64,000 bases of DNA from assembly GCA_021713295.1 (NCBI GenBank), contig JAKJJU010000008.1, positions 20,832 to 84,831 on the forward strand, given 5' to 3'. This stretch comes from Thiotrichales bacterium 19S3-11 (GTDB lineage Bacteria; Pseudomonadota; Gammaproteobacteria; Francisellales; Francisellaceae). Positions within the stretch are counted from its first letter, which is position 1; every line of letters starts with the position of its first letter. The position numbers were made by a program, and so were the translations under genes. Below, piece after piece: positions 47,384 to 55,124 of the stretch. The notes under the pieces are model-generated. The model saw only the letters and a program-made list of their open reading frames with translations. It was not told the origin of the DNA and did no database searches.

Positions 47384-47595
47384 TACTACTCTCATTTAAA
47401 CACAAACCAAATACACAATAACCAAACATAATAAAATGCATTGCTAGAGTCAACACCATTTGTATCAAAATGCGTAATTATTTATATTGGATATATAAAT
47501 CTGCACATTTAACCGCATAAATTTGCTTTTAGAAAAAATTCAACTAACACATAAACTTTAGTAGTCATTAATTAACAAAATTTCTCAAAAAATCG

Positions 47596-47624
47596 TTGAC
47601 AGCATCATTAAAGATCAATAGAAT
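47596..47624 (+). promoter_or_regulatory. Promoter of tRNA-Arg
   Basis: A perfect TTGACA at 47596-47601 and TAGAAT at 47619-47624 are spaced by 17 bases and end 18 bases before the tRNA 5' end. Confidence 0.8.
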
Positions 47625-47642
47625 TGACCTCGTTTTCACGAC

Positions 47643-47719
47643 GCGCCCGTAGCTCAGCTGGATAGAGTACCTGGCTACGAACCAGGCGGTCGGAGGTTCG
47701 AATCCTTCCGGGCGCGCCA
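47643..47719 (+). tRNA. tRNA-Arg(ACG)
   Basis: A 77-nt cloverleaf with acceptor GCGCCCG/CGGGCGC, anticodon loop CTACGAA giving ACG (inosine-modified in most bacteria), T-arm GGTTCGAATCC and encoded CCA. Its 3' end is a common integration site for tyrosine integrases, and an integrase remnant follows at 47901. Confidence 0.96.
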
Positions 47720-47900
47720 ATAAACAAGATTCAATCATATTGCTAAATAAAAAAATCTTATATAAACCCTGATCTTATATGACTTATTTTCATTTATTAA
47801 TATTTTTCTCTATGATTAAAACATCAATTTTTTGGCGGTATTTCTGACGGTATTTTAAATATGACCCATCAAATTTAAATAGTAGAAAAAAGGTTCTAGC

Positions 47901-48008
47901 ATGCCATTAACTATAGCTCAACTGAAAGTAATCAAACCACAAGAAAAGCAATATAAGATTTCAGATGAAAAAATTATACCTCAGTTCTATAATTATTTTT
48001 TCACATAA
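47901..48008 (+). pseudogene. Truncated tyrosine (P4-type) integrase, N-terminal fragment
   Basis: The 35-codon frame starts MPLTIAQLKVIKPQEKQYKI then SDEK, which matches the opening of P4-like phage and island integrases (MPLTDxQIRxxKPxxKxYKLxDxxGLYL). Similarity stops after codon 24 and a stop comes 12 codons later, so all catalytic parts are missing. It lies 182 bases after tRNA-Arg, the normal place for such an integrase, and two GCGGTATTT/ACGGTATTT motifs lie between. IS-type sequence begins just after it, so an IS insertion with a deletion may have destroyed the gene. Confidence 0.75.
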
Positions 48009-48049
48009 GCAATCTTCTTTTGGGCTGAAATTTTAATTGGGCTAATTAC

Positions 48050-48274
48050 CTATTCAGCTAATGCAGAAAGCAAATGAGTCATGGCATTTTTAACCGAACG
48101 ATGTCTAGTATGCCAAAGCATTAATGAGTTTTTTAAATGATCAAATAGGGTTTCAATAATACTTCGTTGGTTTAGTAACTGCTTTTGTTCAACAGTCAGT
48201 ATTGGCTTTTTCATGTTTTTCCTAGCTTTAGTAATTACCTCTAAACCTTTTTTGTAATGGTATAATATAGCCAA
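48050..48274 (-). pseudogene. IS982-type transposase, C-terminal remnant
   Basis: A 74-residue frame containing KGLEVITKARKNMKKPIL, then QRSIIETLFDHLKNSLMLWHTRHRS and a closing LLSALAE matches the last quarter of IS982-family DDE transposases (KGL..I.K.RKNMK, RF.IETVFD.LKN....HTRHRS). The catalytic N-terminal two thirds are absent and no terminal inverted repeats are visible, so it is inactive. It borders the truncated integrase. Confidence 0.75.
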
Positions 48275-48293
48275 TAATTTGGAAACTACCCTT

Positions 48294-49280
48294 CTAAAAT
48301 TCTAGACTTGCAATCTGATATTGATGTTCTTGAACATATTCGGAAAAAGTAAATACTCCATTTTCTGGCTGCTTACCTTTTATAGACTGATCTATACTTG
48401 CTTGATCATAAGACAAACCAATATTTTTTCTAATACTTTTTATTTCATTTTTAATGCTGCTGTAACTATTTGCTTCAGAGCCTATTGAACGAAAACCTAT
48501 TCTTTTGTGACTAACTAGCCTTTCAAACTGTAGTAAGATATTTTTAAGATCTTCCAATGTGATATCTTGATCTTTAGTCTGCATTCTAAGGACTTCAATT
48601 GCCTTAAATTTAGTATTAAATACTCCATTAGCCTCTATTGTTTTATCCATAAGTCGGAGTAAATGATCTTGATTTTGTTTGATAATAAATGGTTCACTCC
48701 CTTGGTATTGTGATTGAGTTACACCTTCAAGGTCATAATATGGTATATCCAACCCTGATGGAAACTCAATTTGAGCCATATTCATCATGTCATTAGTACA
48801 ATATATACAATTTTGCTGTTTTAACCATTCATTTACTACTCCATCATTATCAGTAATAAAATCAGGTTCACTATTAACTTCTAATAATTGTTCTAATTCA
48901 ACATCATTATCATCAAAATATTTTATAAATTTTCCATAGATGCTATTATCACCTTTATTTGCTTTCTCCCATTCATCTCCTCCTAAGCAATAGGATAAAT
49001 ATGCAGTTTCTAAATTACCAAATCTACTTAAACCTTTTACTTTAGAAACATCTGAAAAATAGGAAGGTGTCTGTATTTTTTCATTTAATAGCGTTTTAAC
49101 ATCTTGTGGTTTCATAAACCAACCATTTTTAAAACCCCCCGTATTTATACCCAAGAAAGGAAACCATGTTCCTTCCATTTTAGAGTTTTTACCAGTTGAT
49201 TTATAAAATGCATAACCATTAACAACAATAATGTCACGGCTTCCCCCTAAACTACGATAAGTTATCCTATTAATAGTCAT
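48294..49280 (-). CDS. Unrecognised soluble protein
   Basis: About 328 residues from ATG 49280 (GGGTG six bases before); an open frame extends another 30 hydrophobic, AT-rich codons upstream that look non-coding. Not recognised. It contains acidic loops (ITDNDGVVNEWLKQQNCIYC) and a C-terminal stretch rich in Ser and Gln. There is no signal peptide or motif. It lies next to mobile-element remnants and upstream of nothing housekeeping, so it may be accessory or an effector; this is inference. Confidence 0.65.
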   Translation of the reverse strand: MTINRITYRSLGGSRDIIVVNGYAFYKSTGKNSKMEGTWFPFLGINTGGFKNGWFMKPQDVKTLLNEKIQTPSYFSDVSKVKGLSRFGNLETAYLSYCLGGDEWEKANKGDNSIYGKFIKYFDDNDVELEQLLEVNSEPDFITDNDGVVNEWLKQQNCIYCTNDMMNMAQIEFPSGLDIPYYDLEGVTQSQYQGSEPFIIKQNQDHLLRLMDKTIEANGVFNTKFKAIEVLRMQTKDQDITLEDLKNILLQFERLVSHKRIGFRSIGSEANSYSSIKNEIKSIRKNIGLSYDQASIDQSIKGKQPENGVFTFSEYVQEHQYQIASLEF

Positions 49281-49441
49281 GTACAACACCCAATCAAATA
49301 AAAATGTAATATTGTAAATATAAATATTATATTTTAAATAAAAATGTAATTTTATATTAAACCCAAACAATATGCAAAATAATCAATCATGCCACTCAGG
49401 CTAAACGCATCAAAAAAGTTAAGTTATCAATCCCCTTGATT

Positions 49442-50332
49442 TTAACCTAATGCAGTACTTATCTCATTCAAAATCCGATAGGATAAGCTAGCTAATACTG
49501 GATTAGTATTTTTATAATACGGATACATAATTGCTGCTATTGATAAAGCCCAACCTTTACCTCGCTGCCAAGTGAAATCATCAATATCATTAAGACTTTC
49601 TCGAAATGTATTTCTACTTTCTAAGTTTAATAATGACCATGCAATTACTAAATCACAAGCTGGATCACCGATACCAACATCTGAGAAATCAATAACTGCA
49701 GAAAGACTCTGATTCTCAATAATAATATTGCCTGGAAGAAAATCGCCATGAACCCATAACGGTTCTTTACCCCATGTTGGTAATTGACAAAATTCCTCCC
49801 ACAAATGCATGAGTTTTTTTATATTAAAGGTTTGACCTAAATTATTAATTCCCTCTTTAGTATCGGTATATAGATGACTAAGTGATACACCACGCCTAGA
49901 CTTGGGTGCATTCTCAACTATCGGGATTAAGTGTAACTGATTTAAAAACACTGCCAATTCAACTGCAAGATTATGATATTCATTTGTTTTTTCAAACTCA
50001 GGAGGGTGCCCTTGATGATAATAACTAATAACCCATGGCCATGGATAGCCTTCATCTGGCATCCCTTTAAAAATTGGTACAGAAATGGCAATGGATAAAT
50101 TAGCCGCTAATCTAGATAACCATTTATACTCTTTATCTATACCACTGACTGCCCAATGAATTCTCGGTAAGCGAATAATATAGCTATCACCTAATCGAAA
50201 TAGAGCATGATCCGTACCGCTAGATAAAATACGCACTAGTGCTAAATCAGCCCATTGAGCACATTGCTTTGCTAATAATCGACGCACCAGCACTTCATCA
50301 ATTTCTAGTTCATTTTTATGCATTTTTTTCAT
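49442..50332 (-). CDS. Aminoglycoside phosphotransferase-family kinase
   Basis: A 296-residue APH-fold kinase. LWVHGDFLPGNIII (H-G-D-x4-N, catalytic Asp) and VIDFSDVGIGDPACDLVIAW (metal-binding D-x-G-x-G-D-P) are intact; the N-lobe has YIIRLPR in the nucleotide-binding region. Relatives phosphorylate aminoglycosides (mainly at the 3'' site in this subgroup), macrolides, or small metabolites, so resistance is possible but not shown. No membrane or signal segment. Location in the accessory region is compatible with transfer. Confidence 0.87.
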   Translation of the reverse strand: MKKMHKNELEIDEVLVRRLLAKQCAQWADLALVRILSSGTDHALFRLGDSYIIRLPRIHWAVSGIDKEYKWLSRLAANLSIAISVPIFKGMPDEGYPWPWVISYYHQGHPPEFEKTNEYHNLAVELAVFLNQLHLIPIVENAPKSRRGVSLSHLYTDTKEGINNLGQTFNIKKLMHLWEEFCQLPTWGKEPLWVHGDFLPGNIIIENQSLSAVIDFSDVGIGDPACDLVIAWSLLNLESRNTFRESLNDIDDFTWQRGKGWALSIAAIMYPYYKNTNPVLASLSYRILNEISTALG

Positions 50333-50660
50333 GGTTTTATATTCTTATTGAAACTATTATGCGACTGAATGAGCCTTTTAAGTGAAAATTAGTCTAGCTT
50401 TACTTGTATTAGACTCTACCTTATTGATATGACAAATACAAAGAAAATAGCCAGTTAAATTTAATGCCGAGGCTAATTTTAAATTCAACCCCGGCTGGGG
50501 GGAAACTAATCTGCTATATGGACTAACTATGAATAAACAGTCTCAAATCTAAAGAGATTTCTTGTGTTATCTAATTCTATAACAAACTACAAGTACCTGA
50601 TTTGTTACGATGTTTATGCTTAGTCGCATTAAAACCCATAATTAACGCTGGCGCATCACT
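50333..50660. other. Non-coding stretch with repeat element A
   Basis: No credible gene is seen. It holds the G/C-rich repeat at 50469-50507 and a small palindrome, AAATCT-aaag-AGATTT, at 50545-50560. It separates two genes of the same strand. Confidence 0.6.
50469..50507 (+). repeat. 38-bp repeat element, copy A
   Basis: Shares the core GCTAA(C)TTTTAATTCA-CCCC-GGGGGGAAACT with copy B at 52121-52158, in the same orientation. Within it CCCC and GGGG can pair around a short GGCT loop, and its outer ends partly pair. The GC-rich core contrasts strongly with the AT-rich surroundings. Confidence 0.7.
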
Positions 50661-51905
50661 TTATAACCTTTGTTTTTGTCTAGTCGTTACTTCACTCTCT
50701 TCGCCTTCTATAGTTGACCCAATATCACTATCACTCGCTTCGCCTTCTGTAGTTGACCCAGTATCATTATTGCTTCCTTCAGATTGCTCTAAAAACAATT
50801 TAATATTATCAGATGAATCTGACTTTGTTTTTCTTAAATTATCAACTTCACTCAAAAAACTATCAGACTTTGCAGCAAGTGAGATATATTTATAGCCCTC
50901 AAGTTGATAATGTCTAGTTATTTTTTGAATGCCTGCACAATGCTTTTGCCTAATCACACTTGTTATATTTTTGCTGCTTGAATCTCCTTGATTTCGCATA
51001 AATTTTTCATTAACCACTCTATGATCATTATCAGATAAGCAAAATGCACTTAAATCGCATTCGTCATTAGGTGTGCCTAATTCATCTACTACTCTAGCAA
51101 TATCTCTAAAAAAATTTTCCCGTTGCTGATAACGCTCTGGATGACGCTCTTTTCTTTCATCTGTATAATGCCTAATTTCATCAATTGTATGATAATCTTC
51201 TAGATACCCTTTTGATATACTAGTGCCTCTTTGGTCACTTAAATGGTTACAGGTTGTTTCTGAAACATCTATAATTTGTTTATATACTTCAAAATGCTCA
51301 ATCTCATCAGTATCAGCGTCGTAAAAAGCAATATCCCGTCTAAATATACCCGGTTCAGCACAATTTTGAGCTTGATACTTTTGATTAAAAAGATCTTTTT
51401 CCTCTACCTTTTCTTTTGTCAACATAACTTGTTTTTCAATAGAGATTGACTCCCCTCTAGCAAGATGCCAATTAATTTTTTCACAAATAGCTTCAAACTC
51501 CATATCCTTTGTGAATGTATTTCCATTGCCTTCAACACCATCTGTTTTAATAACTGATTTATTGGCATATTTTAATAAAAAACTTCTAATTTTTTCTTTC
51601 TCATCGTGGTTTAATGGCTCTTTTGATTCTCTATCTATAATCATAAAATCTGGATTATATTTAGCAGTTTCCTCAAAGCTTTGTAATAAATAACGCTGAT
51701 CTGTCTTATAGTTTATTCGATGCGGATTAATGCCCCTTAATGTTGATGAAGCTAAAGAGCGGTAAAAACTTGCAGTAATTATCCCATTATCTAATGGTTC
51801 CTCAATTGTTTTAAATAAATTTGAATCGAGAAGGTTCTGGATTTCATAAATTTTAAAATCACCAGCATCATTTGTTGTATAATCAACAATAAAAACTCTT
51901 TTCAT
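50661..51905 (-). CDS. Unrecognised protein with acidic C-terminal repeat tail
   Basis: About 414 residues from ATG 51905 (GGGG nine bases before); an upstream ATG adds five residues. The bulk (about 1-370) is soluble, Lys/Glu/Asp-rich, not recognised. The C-terminus has a duplicated 13-residue unit (GSTTEGEASDSDI / GSTIEGEESEVTT) encoded by a direct DNA repeat at 50701-50730 and 50740-50769 (period 39 bp). The gene is flanked by the two copies of the 38-bp repeat and preceded by two dyads. There is no signal peptide. Function unknown; it could be a secreted effector or a transposon-borne passenger. Confidence 0.65.
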   Translation of the reverse strand: MKRVFIVDYTTNDAGDFKIYEIQNLLDSNLFKTIEEPLDNGIITASFYRSLASSTLRGINPHRINYKTDQRYLLQSFEETAKYNPDFMIIDRESKEPLNHDEKEKIRSFLLKYANKSVIKTDGVEGNGNTFTKDMEFEAICEKINWHLARGESISIEKQVMLTKEKVEEKDLFNQKYQAQNCAEPGIFRRDIAFYDADTDEIEHFEVYKQIIDVSETTCNHLSDQRGTSISKGYLEDYHTIDEIRHYTDERKERHPERYQQRENFFRDIARVVDELGTPNDECDLSAFCLSDNDHRVVNEKFMRNQGDSSSKNITSVIRQKHCAGIQKITRHYQLEGYKYISLAAKSDSFLSEVDNLRKTKSDSSDNIKLFLEQSEGSNNDTGSTTEGEASDSDIGSTIEGEESEVTTRQKQRL

Positions 51906-52049
51906 TACTTGCAACCCCATAAGTTAACCAATCAATTTACCTAAAAATTAATTTAGTCATCTATTGATTTTTCGAAGTAACATACGCTGTTGTTACTTAG
52001 ATTAAATGTTAAAATGTCTGATTATATATCAACAAACTATTTAAACGCT

Positions 52050-52086
52050 GTAAAGTAAAGGTCAAATGATTTGACCTTTACTTTAC
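52050..52086. repeat. 37-bp near-perfect palindrome
   Basis: GTAAAGTAAAGGTCAAAT (52050-52067), one central base, then its exact reverse complement (52069-52086). The 18-bp arms are unbroken. No T run follows on either strand, so it is not a standard terminator. Confidence 0.85.
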
Positions 52087-52120
52087 CTGATAGCCAATAA
52101 AAACAAAGTAATTTTGTGCT

Positions 52121-52158
52121 GGGGCTAACTTTTAATTCAGCCCCAGCGGGGGGAAACT
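52121..52158 (+). repeat. 38-bp repeat element, copy B
   Basis: Second copy of the element at 50469-50507. Here GGGGCT (52121-52126) and AGCCCC (52139-52144) form a perfect 6-bp stem, and CCCC can alternatively pair with the following GGGG. Confidence 0.7.
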
Positions 52159-52488
52159 TTCTAGTTTATTGAAACTATTTAAGATCACCACTATATAAGT
52201 GCAATAAGCATCAACAGCATTATTACCAATTAACACAAGATAAAGGCTACTAATTAATTCACCACAATTGCTATGAAAACTCGATATAAGTTTAACAGCG
52301 TATTAGTTAGCTTTAAGCGCATTTGATATAAATCCCTCCCACCAGTAGTCATGATAGCAAATTACATAAGATATATCACTTAAGTTCATTCAGATAATTA
52401 ACAATAACTTCTCTATACCCCCATCATAAAAATAATCAAACACATGAATGACGCTATTCTAACAACAAAACAAATTCATCTATACTAG

Positions 52489-53598
52489 ATGAACCAATTA
52501 CCAAAGCATGTAAAATTAATAATGAATAAACCTCAAAGAAAAGACATTCACAAAAAAAATCACTTACTCCGATGGGGAATATTATTTGCCCTCTTAAAAT
52601 TTGTTGCACTAGTAACTATTATCTGTTTAATTGATTTTACTTTTTTAGCAAGAGATCAAGGGCTTATAAATGTATACATTCGAATAAGCTTATTTATTAT
52701 CTGCCTAATTCTTGTTTTTTTGGTTTGTCGATTATATATCTACTACTTGGCAAACAAATTAAATAACCAGTACCTAGATCGCTTTACCCCATTAGATTCT
52801 GTTGCAACTTTTAGAGAATCAGCAACAAGAGGCTACACTCCTAGCAAGCCATTTAAAGAAGCTGTTTTATTAATTCATGGCTTTGCAGCTTCTCCTCAAG
52901 AATTTTCTAATATTATTCACAAATTAAAAAAGAAAAATGTCACATATTATGCCCCCCATATCATTGGATTTGGTCTTAATCATACTAAAATTTTACACCA
53001 AGCAACTTATCAGGACTGGTTTAGAAATGCTTTAGAACACTATGACATTTTGGCAAATTTAAGTGAAAAAGTGCATATTGTCGGCCACTCTTTAGGTGGT
53101 ATAATGGCTGTATTTATCGCTCAACAACGTAAAGTAGACAAACTCATTTTATCTTCACCTGGCTTATACTTATCCAATAAAGACCTTATCTATAAAAAAC
53201 TACTATCTCATAAATACTTTGGAAAATTCTTTACTTGGCTGTTTCCCTATATGCCAAAGCCAATCCGCAAAGGTCGTAATAATGTCAGTGATTTATTAGA
53301 CGAAAGTAGAAGCCATACCCTATTTCATTATTTAGCAATCCCCACTCATGCTATTAGTGAAATATTCAAAGCACAGGAACATGTTAAGCTTAATAAAATA
53401 CAAACAGAACAACTTTATGTTATCTATGGCAAACATGATTTAACTGTTAATAATGAAAAAGTTATTGAAGTGCTAAATCAATACCATATCCCTCACAAAG
53501 CCTTTGTTTTTGAAAACAGTGCACACAACTGCTTTGAAGATTACGAAAGTGAAGAAGCTTCAAATCTAGTTATCGATATCCTGCAAAATAATAGTTAA
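52489..53598 (+). CDS. Alpha/beta-hydrolase (lipase/esterase-like) with N-terminal membrane anchor
   Basis: 369 residues. Two membrane helices lie near 30-50 and 62-85; the hydrolase domain follows (about 115-369). AVLLIHGFAASPQEF carries the oxyanion-hole HG, IVGHSLGGIMA the nucleophile Ser, YGKHDLTVN the Asp and NSAHNCFEDYE the His. It resembles Est30/monoacylglycerol-lipase-type enzymes acting on ester lipids at the membrane. The first ATG (52489) and a second at 52522 are both possible; neither has a clear ribosome-binding site. Confidence 0.86.
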   Translation: MNQLPKHVKLIMNKPQRKDIHKKNHLLRWGILFALLKFVALVTIICLIDFTFLARDQGLINVYIRISLFIICLILVFLVCRLYIYYLANKLNNQYLDRFTPLDSVATFRESATRGYTPSKPFKEAVLLIHGFAASPQEFSNIIHKLKKKNVTYYAPHIIGFGLNHTKILHQATYQDWFRNALEHYDILANLSEKVHIVGHSLGGIMAVFIAQQRKVDKLILSSPGLYLSNKDLIYKKLLSHKYFGKFFTWLFPYMPKPIRKGRNNVSDLLDESRSHTLFHYLAIPTHAISEIFKAQEHVKLNKIQTEQLYVIYGKHDLTVNNEKVIEVLNQYHIPHKAFVFENSAHNCFEDYESEEASNLVIDILQNNS

Positions 53599-53624
53599 CA
53601 AACTATTCAATACGATAAAACTAC

Positions 53625-54308
53625 TTAAAAGAGATAACGGATACCAATTTGCTCAGAATTAACAGCAACATTGGTCTCATCTGAAGCATTGATAAATCCA
53701 AGAAAAGCAAAGCCAACCGTTGTAAAATCTGCTCTGATATATTGAGCATAAAGCTGTACATTTGAAGAAACATCATAAGCAAGTTTTACATTAAAAACAC
53801 CGAGCAAACCTTGTTGATTTGAACCAACACCGCCACCAATACCAAACCCTACTTGCAAACTTAATGGCGATGCCAAATACATACCAACAAATCCCTCAGC
53901 ATCGATACCAGATAAGGTTACATACTCTGTTGATAGAATTTGACCATTAGTACCGATATTACTATTAATTGGGTCAACTGCTCGTCCAAAATAGTAATAA
54001 TTTAGGCTAGTACCAAGAAATACATTTTTCCATGAGTTTGACTTACCAAAACCCCACTGATATCCTAATCCTAAACTTGCTGCTCCTTGAGATTGTCTAG
54101 GAAATGTAACATCAACACTACTATTGCCAAATACTGATGCAACATCTTCCTGATAGTATGATTGACTTTGTGCAAGACCGCCTGAGGCATTAATGAAAAA
54201 GCCAGATGGCGTCGTATTTTGATTGTCACTTATTTGATCTGCAATAACAGATGAAAATAAAGCCATAGTTAAAAGCACGGTTAAAGGTGCATAAAATTTT
54301 AGTTTCAT
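53625..54308 (-). CDS. Outer-membrane beta-barrel-like protein
   Basis: 227 residues. A signal peptide (about 1-23, SSVIADQ) precedes a beta-rich domain: GFFINASGGLAQ, AASLGLGYQWGFG, FLGTSLNYYYFG, DAEGFVGMYLASPL, LQVGFGIGGGVG, LYAQYIRADFT and IGIRYLF with a terminal Phe, the pattern of small outer-membrane porin-like proteins. It differs from the two proteins at 21-23 kb in its loops. Function is not known. It is convergent with the hydrolase gene. Confidence 0.78.
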   Translation of the reverse strand: MKLKFYAPLTVLLTMALFSSVIADQISDNQNTTPSGFFINASGGLAQSQSYYQEDVASVFGNSSVDVTFPRQSQGAASLGLGYQWGFGKSNSWKNVFLGTSLNYYYFGRAVDPINSNIGTNGQILSTEYVTLSGIDAEGFVGMYLASPLSLQVGFGIGGGVGSNQQGLLGVFNVKLAYDVSSNVQLYAQYIRADFTTVGFAFLGFINASDETNVAVNSEQIGIRYLF

Positions 54309-54403
54309 TTAGCCACATACCTTTTTAAAATAATCAACAAACCATAATAATCAATCATACAGAGCCGTAAAGAATTTTATAGCACAATTTCCAATATCTG
54401 TTT

Positions 54404-54937
54404 TTAGGATTCCAATATCCTTACTTTCTCTGGCTTAAGACATAGATTAAATAACACAATTAAAATTAGACAAACAAAAGCAATCAAGTACATGCCAACA
54501 CCCAAAGCAAGACCAATTGTTGAGGTTGCCCATAAAATTGCTGCAGACGACAGACCACTGATCGTATTATTTTGTTTAAAAATAACAGCGGCTCCTAAAA
54601 AACCTACTCCAGTTACCGTCCCTGCTAATATGGTAAATGCAAAAGGCACATTATAAGCAAAAAATAGGTGAATACTGATTGAACCAATAATACCAGAACC
54701 TAAGGCAACAGCAGTGAATACTTTAAAATCAACTGCTTTATATTGCTTATTATGAGTAATACCAATAATAGCGCCTAGGATAAATGCCAAAACAATACGC
54801 GCACAGTAAATTAATTCAATTTTAAAATCAATAAACTGGATTAAAGCATTATATTCAGATTGTGTTGCTGCTGAACTTACAGTGACTGCCATTGCAAAAC
54901 TAGGCAACAGCAACAAACAACAAATAAGCTTCTTCAT
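54404..54937 (-). CDS. MgtC/SapB family membrane protein
   Basis: About 177 residues. It begins with a signal-like hydrophobic stretch (KKLICCLLLLPSFAMAVTVSSAAT) and then has RIVLAFILGAIIG, FTAVALGSGIIGS, TGVGFLGAAVIFKQN and LSSAAILWATSTIGLALGVGMY, the MgtC core, without the C-terminal ACT-like domain. MgtC is needed for growth in macrophages and at low Mg in several pathogens. GGAG is eight bases before the ATG at 54937; an ATG two codons earlier is too close to it. The cleavable-looking N-terminus is unusual. Confidence 0.85.
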   Translation of the reverse strand: MKKLICCLLLLPSFAMAVTVSSAATQSEYNALIQFIDFKIELIYCARIVLAFILGAIIGITHNKQYKAVDFKVFTAVALGSGIIGSISIHLFFAYNVPFAFTILAGTVTGVGFLGAAVIFKQNNTISGLSSAAILWATSTIGLALGVGMYLIAFVCLILIVLFNLCLKPEKVRILES

Positions 54938-55124
54938 TGACATATCTCCTTTTTATCCATCTTAGTTAAATATAAAAGACAAGTGAATGTCAATCATGCC
55001 TATCATTTTCCAATGGTTTTTAGTCACTACTCATTTGAATAACGTTTAATATAACTTGCTTCTTAGATATAAAAACCTTAGAGTATCTTCTCATTTAAAT
55101 GATCCAATTCACTTAAGGCTTATA

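Larger units (their letters stand above)
51921..52488. other. Non-coding stretch with dyads and repeat element B
   Basis: No gene is visible in this 568-base AT-rich stretch. It holds an 8-bp dyad AAGTAACA/TGTTACTT (51975-51998), the 37-bp palindrome at 52050-52086 and repeat copy B at 52121-52158. It is the shared upstream region of the divergent orphan gene and the alpha/beta hydrolase gene. Confidence 0.6.

Noticed and set aside
47720..52500. A second copy of the tRNA-Arg 3' end (attR)
   Set aside because: I looked for TTCGAATCC and GGGCGCGCCA in the following bases and found none; the other boundary may lie elsewhere or be deleted.
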